Origin: SHZT01 sp945889655
GTDB lineage: Bacteria; Gemmatimonadota; Gemmatimonadetes; Gemmatimonadales; GWC2-71-9
Length of the DNA: 11,452 bases
Direction: 5' to 3'
NCBI GenBank assembly: GCA_945889655.1
Contig: CAMDCH010000062.1
Coordinates: 1-11,452, forward strand
Below, in pieces: positions 5,202 through 11,452 of the stretch. Each line of letters opens with the position of its first letter. Positions within the stretch are counted from its first letter, which is position 1. Both the position numbers and the translations under genes were made by a program. The notes under the pieces were generated by a model. That model was given only the letters and a program-made list of their open reading frames with translations. It did no database searches and had not been told where the DNA came from.

Positions 5202-7259
5202 ATGCCACGCGATCTCCCGCTCTCAAACGGCAAGCTGCTGGTCTGTTTCGATCTGGAATACCGGGTCCGCGACATCTTCTACCCCCACGTGGGGAAGGAG
5301 AACCATTCGAGCGGGCATCTGTTCCGGATCGGCGTCTGGGTGGATGGCGGCTTCGCCTGGGTGGACGGTTCCTGGTCCAGTGACCGCCGCTATGCCCCCG
5401 AGTCCCTGATCGACGAGGTGACCCTCCGCCACGAGGGAATCGGGGTCGAGCTGCACTTCAGCGACGGCGTGGATTTTTACGAGAACGTCTTCATCCGCCA
5501 CGTCCGCGTCCGCAACCTGCGGGACACGGCTCGCGAGGTCCGGGTCTTCTTCCACCACGATTTCCGCATGAAGGGCACCGAGGTTGGCGACACGGCGCTC
5601 TACTCCCCGGAAGCAAAGGCGGTGATTCACTACAAGGACGACCGCTACTTCCTGGTCAACTGCCAGGTGGACGGCGCGGCGGGCGTGACGAGCTGGGCCT
5701 GCGGCCAGAAGGAAACCCAGGGCGCCGAGGGCACCTGGAGGGACGCGGAGGACGGCGTCCTGAGCGGGCATCCGATCGCGCAGGGCTCGGTGGATTCGAC
5801 GGTCGCCGTGACGGTGACCCCGGGTGGTGGGGAGGAGAAGGAGTTCTTCTACTGGATGGCCGCGGGCACCGACTTTCGCGAGGTGGCCACGATCGACCAT
5901 GTGGTCCGGGAGAAGACCCCCGCCGAGCTGCTCCGCCGCACCCGCACCTACTGGACGCTGTGGGCGCGGAAGGACCGCCGGGCGCATGGCGAGCTGACCG
6001 ACGAGGTGCTCGACCGCTACAAGCAGAGCCTCCTGATCATCTACTCCCAGATCGACCACGACGGGGCGATCCTCGCGGCCAACGATTCCGACATCACGCA
6101 GTTCGCGCGGGACACGTACTCCGACATGTGGCCCCGGGACGGCGCGCTGGTGTCCATAGCGCTCCTCCGGTCTGGCCACACCGGCGCGGCCGAGCGGTTC
6201 CTGCGGTTCTGCGGGCGGGTGATGTCGCAGCATGGCTACGTGCGCCACAAGTACAACCCCGACGGATCGCTGGCGTCGTCGTGGCACGGCTACGTGCGGG
6301 ATGGGAAGCCGGTGCTGCCGATCCAGGAAGACGAAACCGCGCTCATCATCTGTGCCCTGTGGCAATTCTTTGAGATGTACCAGCGCATCGAGGAAACCGC
6401 GCCGCTCTACCGGGCGCTGGTGACGCGCCCCGCCGATTTCATGCTCGAATACACCGACTCGACCACGGGCCTGCCCCTTCCTTCGCACGACCTCTGGGAA
6501 GAGCGGTGGGGTGTGCACGCCTACACGGTGGCGGCAGTCATTGCCGGTCTTCGCGCGGCCGCGCGGCTGAGCAATACGTTCGGCGAGGCAGACCGCGCGG
6601 CCCGCTACCAGGCGGGCGCGGACCGGATGCTCGAATCCTTCCGTGGCACCTTCTGGTCCGAGAGTGACCGCCGCTTCGCGCGCATGGTCACCGGTGCCGA
6701 GTCCGGATACGCTCGCGACATGACGATCGACTCCGCGCTCTTCGGCCTGGTGGAGTTCGGCGTGCTCAATCCGGACGATCCCCAGATGGAGTCCACGGTC
6801 GACCAGATAGAGAAGCGCCTGTGGGTACACACGGATGTGGGCGGGCTCGCGCGCTACGAAAACGATTACTACCAGCAGCGGGAAACCCAGGACTTGAAGC
6901 GTGTCCCGGGGAATCCATGGTTCATCAGCACGCTGTGGCTGGCGCGTTACCGTCTGCTGCGGGGCACGCCCGCGGACATCGCGCGGGGCAGGGAGCTGAT
7001 CGAGTGGGCCTCGGATCGCGCGCTGCCGTCGGGGGTCATGGCCGAGCAGCTCCACCCCTACACGGGTGAGCCGCTCTCGGTGTCACCGCTGACGTGGAGC
7101 CAGGCGGCCTATGTGCGGGCGGTGCGGGAGTACAGCGACCGGACGACACGGATGCACACATGTCCGCAGTGTGGGCAGCCGGTGAAACGCGCGCCCCGGC
7201 TGACCGAGAAGCTCCAGGTGATCACCACGCCGGGGCGCCCGGCGCGGAAGGGTCGTTAG
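5202..7259 (+). CDS. GH15 glucoamylase-like glycoside hydrolase, cytoplasmic
   Basis: A 685-residue GH15 enzyme that hydrolyses glucose from the non-reducing ends of alpha-glucans or maltodextrins. It opens LPLSNGKLLVCFD with RDIFYPHVGKENH, typical of bacterial GH15. Residues about 1-260 form the N-terminal beta-sandwich and about 275-645 the (alpha/alpha)6 barrel. MWPRD (310-313), DLWEE with Glu433 as probable general acid, and MAEQLHP with Glu615 as probable general base are all present, so it should be active. GH15 also contains trehalases, so substrate is not certain. There is no signal peptide, implying action on intracellular glycogen. The tail carries Cys654-Pro-Gln-Cys657, half of a zinc ribbon, which is unusual. 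No Shine-Dalgarno is seen before the ATG. The stop overlaps that of the convergent zinc-ribbon gene. Confidence 0.95.
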   Translation: MPRDLPLSNGKLLVCFDLEYRVRDIFYPHVGKENHSSGHLFRIGVWVDGGFAWVDGSWSSDRRYAPESLIDEVTLRHEGIGVELHFSDGVDFYENVFIRHVRVRNLRDTAREVRVFFHHDFRMKGTEVGDTALYSPEAKAVIHYKDDRYFLVNCQVDGAAGVTSWACGQKETQGAEGTWRDAEDGVLSGHPIAQGSVDSTVAVTVTPGGGEEKEFFYWMAAGTDFREVATIDHVVREKTPAELLRRTRTYWTLWARKDRRAHGELTDEVLDRYKQSLLIIYSQIDHDGAILAANDSDITQFARDTYSDMWPRDGALVSIALLRSGHTGAAERFLRFCGRVMSQHGYVRHKYNPDGSLASSWHGYVRDGKPVLPIQEDETALIICALWQFFEMYQRIEETAPLYRALVTRPADFMLEYTDSTTGLPLPSHDLWEERWGVHAYTVAAVIAGLRAAARLSNTFGEADRAARYQAGADRMLESFRGTFWSESDRRFARMVTGAESGYARDMTIDSALFGLVEFGVLNPDDPQMESTVDQIEKRLWVHTDVGGLARYENDYYQQRETQDLKRVPGNPWFISTLWLARYRLLRGTPADIARGRELIEWASDRALPSGVMAEQLHPYTGEPLSVSPLTWSQAAYVRAVREYSDRTTRMHTCPQCGQPVKRAPRLTEKLQVITTPGRPARKGR

Positions 7260-7498
7260 CGGAGGTCCTTCGCGTCCACCTGCACCATGACGCTCGCGCG
7301 GCATGAGTTGCAGGTCGCCATCCAGGCCAGCTCCTGCGTTCCACGCGTACTCACCGATGCCAGCAGGTCGTCACAGCGCGGACAGTGGATGTCCGTCTTG
7401 TCGGAAACCAGGTCGCGACGGATGCGGGTGGCTTCACCGAGAGAAAAGCCGTGACTGGGGCGCGTGTGGGTGCGGAAGGCGAGCTCGGCGGTTTGCAT
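7256..7498 (-). CDS. Small zinc-ribbon protein, function unknown
   Basis: An 80-residue protein with Cys39-X2-Cys42 (CPRC) and Cys63-X2-Cys66 (CNSC), 20 residues apart, a textbook four-cysteine zinc ribbon. The N-terminal 35 residues are polar and include FSLGEATRIRRDLVSD, a probable helix. Such small ribbons can be DNA- or protein-binding, but no partner can be named. The ATG at 7498 has only a weak ribosome-binding site. Its TAA overlaps the GH15 stop by 4 nt (7256-7259), and it is divergent from the phosphorylase gene. It is the only minus-strand gene in the carbohydrate half, so a role in controlling the glycogen genes is conceivable but unsupported. The paired cysteine motifs make chance coding unlikely. 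Confidence 0.7.
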   Translation of the reverse strand: MQTAELAFRTHTRPSHGFSLGEATRIRRDLVSDKTDIHCPRCDDLLASVSTRGTQELAWMATCNSCRASVMVQVDAKDLR

Positions 7499-7645
7499 CG
7501 CTTCATCGTCCGGTGAGGGTGAGTGCGATGCATACTGGGGGGCGCCGCGGCAATGGGCAACCGGGCTCGCAATGATCCTACGCAGTTCTCCTCAGCATGA
7601 ATCCAAATTGAATTGCCGGGCGGTGCTGGCTTACTTACGCCTCAC

Positions 7646-9832
7646 ATGACCGAACACAACCATCTGCCCCCCGCGCTGCCGGAGCGGATCAAGGGCCTCG
7701 TCGCAATCGCGGCGAACATGGCGTGGAGCTGGGACCCCGACGCCCGCGCCCTCTTCGCCTCCATCGACCGCACGCTCTGGTCCCTCACCCGTCACAATCC
7801 GCTCGCGCTCATCCAGCGCGTCGACCCGGCGGCCATGGCCCGGTGCGCGGACGATCCGCATTTCCTCCAGCTCTACGACCGCGTGATCGAGCGGCTGTCG
7901 CGACTCCACACGAGCGCGGGAACTTGGTTCACCGAGAGCTTCGACGTGCCGCCCGCGACGCCGGTGGCGTACTTCTGCGCCGAGTTCGCGCTGCACAACT
8001 CCGTACCGATCTACTCGGGCGGGCTCGGCGTCCTGGCCGGCGATCACTGCAAGGCCGCATCGGATCTCGGCGTGCCGCTGGTGGGCGTGGGCCTGTTCTA
8101 CACGCGCGGCTATTTCGACCAGAAGCTGCGGGCTGACGGCTGGCAGGAAGACAAGGCCGACCACTTCGATCCGGCCATCACGCCCCTCAGCCCCATCCTC
8201 GGCCCGGACGGCGCGCCGTATGTCGCCACCGTCATGGCGGCCGACCGGTGCGTGCACGTGGGCGCGTGGCGAATGATCGTGGGCCGGGTCCCGGTCTACC
8301 TGCTCGATACCAACCTGGAACAGAATGATCCCGCCGATCGTGAAATTCTCCACCAACTGTACTCCGGTGGATCAGATCTCCGACTGCGGCAGGAATGGAT
8401 TCTCGGGGTTGGTGGGGTGCGTGTCCTCCGCGCGCTGGGCGTCCAGCCGCGCGCCTGGCACTCGAACGAGGGCCACGCCGCGTTCATGATGGTTGAGCGC
8501 CTGCGCGAGCTGATCTCACAGGGCAAGACACTGGACGAAGCCGTGCCCCTCGTGCGGAAGGAAAGCGTTTTCACCACGCACACCCCCGTACCCGCAGGCC
8601 ATGACACCTTCTCGCGCGACCAGCTCCTGCGGGTGGCGGGCAACTACGGGGAAGAAGCCGGCCTGGATCGCGAGACGTTCCTGCGGCTCGGCCGGCATCC
8701 GCACGACCGCGAAGGCGCGTCGTTCCACATGACCGTGGCGGCCCTCCGGCTCTCCGGCCGGGTCAACGGTGTCTCGGAACGTCACGGCGAGGAAACGCGT
8801 GTCATCTGGCGGGATCTCTGGCCCGGGCGCGAGCCCAGCGCTGTTCCCATCAGCCACGTGACGAACGGCGTGCACATCGGGACATGGATGTGCAACCCGA
8901 TACGGCAGCTCCTGGACGGGCACCTCGGCGAACAATGGCCCCAGCACCTGGATGACCCGGGGTTGTGGAGCCGGGTACTCGAGGTGGACGATGAGGCGCT
9001 CTGGAAGGCGCACAGCGTGGCCAAGGATGGTTTGCTGTCGTTCATCCGCGAGGAGGCACGCCGGCGCTGGCGCCACGAGTGGAAGGATGCCGGGCAGCTC
9101 ACCGGCGCCGGGACGCTCTTCGCGTCCGGCGCGCTCACGATCGGATTTGCGCGGCGGTTCGCCACGTACAAGCGCGCGGACCTCATCTTCCACGATCCCG
9201 ATCGCCTGCGGTCGATCCTGGTGAATCCCTGGCAGCCGGTGCAAATCGTCTTCGCCGGCAAAGCCCACCCGGCCGACGAGCCCGGCAAGCGCCTGTTGCA
9301 GCGGGTCTACTCGTTCACGCGCGATCCATCGTTCGAAGGGCGGATCGCCCTCCTCGAGGATTACGAGCTTCACCTGGCCCACCGGCTGGTGGAAGGTGTC
9401 GACCTCTGGATGAACATGCCGCGACCGCCGCTGGAGGCGTCCGGAACAAGCGGCATGAAGGCGGCGATGAACGGCGTGCCGCAGATGGGGACCACGGACG
9501 GGTGGTGGGCGGAGGGCTGCACCGGCCTCAACGGCTGGGCGCTTCCGCTTCCGGCACCCGGCACCGACAACGCCGAGCAGGACTCGCAGGACGCCGAGCA
9601 GCTCTACCGATTGCTGGAGCAGGAGATCGTTCCCTTGTTCTACGAGCGCGATCACCGGCGTGTGCCGGTGGGGTGGGTGGAGCGCATGCGGCACTCGATC
9701 GCCGAGGCCGGACGCCGTTTCACCGCCCGGCGTATGCTCCAGGAATACGCCCGCGACTATTACGTGCCCATGCTGACGGGATCGGGTTTCCCCGATGACC
9801 CGCCGGCCGGGTACAACCAGCCTCAAGACTGA
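7646..9832 (+). CDS. glgP: Alpha-glucan (glycogen) phosphorylase, GT35, DUF3417 type
   Basis: A 728-residue PLP-dependent phosphorylase that releases glucose-1-phosphate from glycogen or maltodextrin using inorganic phosphate. The N-terminus (LPERIKGLVAIAANMAWSWD) is the DUF3417 domain of the short, Thermotoga/Thermus-like branch, followed by AEFALHNSVPIYSGGLG (from 112) and HSNEGHAAF. In the C-terminal half, RRFATYKRA holds Arg503/504 and Lys509, matching phosphate-binding residues of rabbit phosphorylase, and SGTSGMKAAMNG supplies Lys605 as the PLP Schiff-base lysine. No AMP or phosphorylation regulatory region is present. The ATG at 7646 fits the family start better than the TTG at 7613. 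No Shine-Dalgarno precedes it; TTGAAT (7608) and TTACTT (7631), 17 nt apart, are weak promoter-like boxes. The stop is 10 nt before the proposed glycogen synthase start. Confidence 0.96.
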   Translation: MTEHNHLPPALPERIKGLVAIAANMAWSWDPDARALFASIDRTLWSLTRHNPLALIQRVDPAAMARCADDPHFLQLYDRVIERLSRLHTSAGTWFTESFDVPPATPVAYFCAEFALHNSVPIYSGGLGVLAGDHCKAASDLGVPLVGVGLFYTRGYFDQKLRADGWQEDKADHFDPAITPLSPILGPDGAPYVATVMAADRCVHVGAWRMIVGRVPVYLLDTNLEQNDPADREILHQLYSGGSDLRLRQEWILGVGGVRVLRALGVQPRAWHSNEGHAAFMMVERLRELISQGKTLDEAVPLVRKESVFTTHTPVPAGHDTFSRDQLLRVAGNYGEEAGLDRETFLRLGRHPHDREGASFHMTVAALRLSGRVNGVSERHGEETRVIWRDLWPGREPSAVPISHVTNGVHIGTWMCNPIRQLLDGHLGEQWPQHLDDPGLWSRVLEVDDEALWKAHSVAKDGLLSFIREEARRRWRHEWKDAGQLTGAGTLFASGALTIGFARRFATYKRADLIFHDPDRLRSILVNPWQPVQIVFAGKAHPADEPGKRLLQRVYSFTRDPSFEGRIALLEDYELHLAHRLVEGVDLWMNMPRPPLEASGTSGMKAAMNGVPQMGTTDGWWAEGCTGLNGWALPLPAPGTDNAEQDSQDAEQLYRLLEQEIVPLFYERDHRRVPVGWVERMRHSIAEAGRRFTARRMLQEYARDYYVPMLTGSGFPDDPPAGYNQPQD

Positions 9833-9842
9833 GGGTATTGCG

Positions 9843-11402
9843 ATGAGCCGTCCCGCGCGGGATGCTAGTGGGACGCTCCCCCGGGCCGTCACCGACGAAC
9901 GGGACGGCCGGGACGGGCGTGGAGGCCGGATGCCCAGGGCGAAAGCAGCGGACCAGGGTGCGTTCTCCGTCGTGCATCTCACGGCGGAGTACTGGCCGTT
10001 CGCGCAAGCCGGGGGCCTGGCTGAAGCGGTTCGCGGCCTCGGCGAATTCCAGGCGACCGGCCGCAACGTCTACGTCATTCTCCCGCTCTACCGCTCGATC
10101 CGCGAAGCCAACGACCTCGTCCCGGTCACCGACGAGTTCAAGGTGCCGCTTGGCGCCAAGGAGGAGCCGGCACGCCTCTTCCAGCTCGCCAAGCCGCCGC
10201 GGGGCCCGCGTGTCCTGTTCCTCGAGCACCAGGGGTTCTTCGACCGCGCTGGGATCTACGGCGACAGTGGCGCCGATTATCCCGACAACGGGCGCCGCTG
10301 GGCGTTCTTCTGCCGCGCCGCGCTCGAGGCGCTACCGCGGATCGTCACCGGGCCCGCGGTGCTGCATGCCCACGACTGGCATGCGGCCCTCTCCGCCGTC
10401 TATCTCCGCACTGTGCTGGCCGGTCAGCCGTTCTACGATTCGCTGGGCACGGTACTCACGGTCCACAACGCGGGTTTCCATGGGCATTTCCCGGAAGCGA
10501 TGATCCCGGGCGTTGGGCTGCCGGCCAAGCTGTATGACTGGCGCTGGATGGAGTGGTATGGGCGGGCCAACTGGCTGAAGGGTGGTCTCTCTTTCGCGGA
10601 CATAGTGACCACCGTCAGTCCCACGCACGCGGTCGAGCTGCGTTCGGACGTTGGTGGGTTCGGCCTCCACGATCTCTTCGTTGGCCTGGGCGAGCGGCTG
10701 GTGGGAATCCTCAACGGCATCGACCAGGGGCTGTGGGACCCGGAAACCGATCCCCAGATCACCGCGAACTACACGGCCAAGGACACCGCGGCCAAGGCGC
10801 GGTGCAAGACGGCGGCGCAGCGCGGATTCGGGCTGCCGCTGCGCGCGGGCGTCCCGTTGTTCGCCATGAGCTCGAGGCTGGTTGCCCAGAAGGGCCTCGA
10901 CCTCCTCATTCATGGCGCCGCGTTCTTCGAGCGCGACCTCCAGCTGGTGATTCTCGGTGAAGGCGAACAGCGCTACCGGGTGGCGCTCACCACGTTGGCG
11001 GAGCAGCTTCCTGAGCAGCTTTCGGTCGAGTTCAATTTCCATGACCGGCTGGAGCACCGGCTGATGGCGGGGGCGGACCTGCTGCTGATGCCGTCGCTGT
11101 ACGAGCCGTGCGGGCTCACCCAGATGCGCGCCATGCGCTACGGGACGATCCCGGTGGCGCGATCGGTGGGCGGGCTGGCGGATACGATCCGGGATGGCGT
11201 CAACGGATTTCTCTTCGACCTGAACACACCGGCGGCGCTGGACGCAGCCGTGGCCCGCGCGCTGAGGGCGTACAAGACCAAGGCGCGATGGAAGGGTTAC
11301 ATGAAAGAAGGCATGCGCTGCGACTACGGATGGGAGCAGTCTGCCGGCCGGTATCTCGAAGTCTACCGGCAGGCGATGGCTGCCCATGTGAGCGCCCGAT
11401 AG
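9843..11402 (+). CDS. glgA: Glycogen synthase, GT5 family
   Basis: A 519-residue GT-B glycosyltransferase that would extend alpha-1,4-glucan chains from a nucleotide-glucose, normally ADP-glucose. Visible family motifs are AGGLAEAV (N-terminal donor loop), HAHDWHA (His177), LNGIDQGLWDP, SRLVAQKGLD with Arg345 and Lys350 (spaced like E. coli Arg300/Lys305), and YEPCGLTQM with Glu421 (E. coli Glu377). The usual KTGGL lysine is replaced by Gln55. The start at 9843 has GAGGG 7 nt upstream, but gives a 40-residue Arg/Gly/Asp-rich extension. An in-frame ATG at 9930 with GGAGG 4 nt upstream would give 490 residues, closer to typical GlgA length. It follows the phosphorylase closely and precedes a GH57 gene by 5 nt, so the three are probably one operon. 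Confidence 0.93.
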   Translation: MSRPARDASGTLPRAVTDERDGRDGRGGRMPRAKAADQGAFSVVHLTAEYWPFAQAGGLAEAVRGLGEFQATGRNVYVILPLYRSIREANDLVPVTDEFKVPLGAKEEPARLFQLAKPPRGPRVLFLEHQGFFDRAGIYGDSGADYPDNGRRWAFFCRAALEALPRIVTGPAVLHAHDWHAALSAVYLRTVLAGQPFYDSLGTVLTVHNAGFHGHFPEAMIPGVGLPAKLYDWRWMEWYGRANWLKGGLSFADIVTTVSPTHAVELRSDVGGFGLHDLFVGLGERLVGILNGIDQGLWDPETDPQITANYTAKDTAAKARCKTAAQRGFGLPLRAGVPLFAMSSRLVAQKGLDLLIHGAAFFERDLQLVILGEGEQRYRVALTTLAEQLPEQLSVEFNFHDRLEHRLMAGADLLLMPSLYEPCGLTQMRAMRYGTIPVARSVGGLADTIRDGVNGFLFDLNTPAALDAAVARALRAYKTKARWKGYMKEGMRCDYGWEQSAGRYLEVYRQAMAAHVSAR

Positions 11403-11407
11403 GCGGC

Positions 11408-11452
11408 ATGGACTTCGTCCTCGTACTTCACAGTCATCTCCCCTACGTCCTC
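11408..11452 (+). CDS. GH57 family protein, 5' end only (probable 1,4-alpha-glucan branching enzyme)
   Basis: The last 45 bases encode MDFVLVLHSHLPYVL and run off the window. LHSHLPYV is conserved region 1 of GH57 enzymes, including the branching enzymes of the TK1436/Thermus type. The ATG is 5 nt after the glycogen synthase stop, and AGGCGG lies immediately upstream as a weak ribosome-binding site. Position directly after a GT5 synthase supports branching enzyme over a GH57 amylase: it would introduce alpha-1,6 branches into the chains the synthase makes. With only 15 residues visible, the family is fairly safe and the exact activity is inferred. Confidence 0.8.
   Translation, partial: MDFVLVLHSHLPYVL

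Noticed and set aside
5223..7055. 610-codon open frame antisense to the GH15 gene
   Set aside because: The opposite strand encodes an unambiguous GH15 enzyme with catalytic residues. The antisense product is His/Arg/Val-rich low-complexity sequence typical of shadow frames in GC-rich DNA.
7303..7575. Plus-strand short open frame opposite the zinc-ribbon gene
   Set aside because: The minus-strand product has a regular CX2C-X20-CX2C pattern; the plus-strand product is low complexity with no pattern.
8516..10066. 516-codon open frame antisense to glgP and the start of glgA
   Set aside because: Same reason: it runs across two clear genes, has no recognisable motif, and has Arg/Pro/Gly-biased shadow composition.
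10332..11387. 351-codon antisense open frame inside glgA
   Set aside because: It lies wholly antisense to GT5 catalytic motifs and has no start or domain support.

Overview
This is a GC-rich bacterial window with dense coding on both strands. The protein types suggest a Gemmatimonadota-like or similar soil/sediment heterotroph: a secreted DPP-IV-like S9 peptidase, several small lipoproteins, and a GlgP/GlgA/GH57 glycogen cluster. That assignment is an inference from gene content; no rRNA or marker gene is present. I see no phage, transposase, CRISPR or tRNA.

Left half (34-5034), minus strand. Six genes run the same way. In transcription order they are a secreted S9 peptidase, a small carboxypeptidase-regulatory-like lipoprotein, a 266-residue lipoprotein, a second small lipoprotein that overlaps it by ATGA, an Uma2-family PD-(D/E)XK protein, and a YciI-like protein whose GTG start overlaps the Uma2 stop (TAGTG). 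The last 33 bp of the peptidase gene recur about 0.5 kb further on with one mismatch. The two copies flank the regulatory-like lipoprotein gene, which looks secondarily inserted or duplicated into an older peptidase-lipoprotein junction.

Divergent intergenic region (5035-5201). It holds a striking perfect 31-bp inverted repeat. Each arm is an array of four GACGGTTA/GACGGTTG octamers, and a smaller hairpin lies in the 62-nt spacer. It sits between the divergent starts of the peptidase and a glucoamylase.

Right half (5202-11452), mostly plus strand. A cytoplasmic GH15 glucoamylase with a C-terminal Cys-X2-Cys tail overlaps tail-to-tail with a minus-strand zinc-ribbon protein. Then comes a compact run of alpha-glucan phosphorylase (GT35), glycogen synthase (GT5) and the first 15 codons of a GH57 protein, probably a branching enzyme. 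Together these would build a branched alpha-glucan (synthase plus branching enzyme) and mobilise it as glucose-1-phosphate (phosphorylase) and free glucose (GH15). No ADP-glucose pyrophosphorylase is in view. The synthase carries Gln where the family usually has the donor-binding Lys of the KTGGL motif.

The best leads are the octamer inverted array at 5049-5172 and the 33-bp repeat pair around the small lipoprotein gene. I see no convincing wholly new multi-gene system; most of the window is recognisable metabolism.
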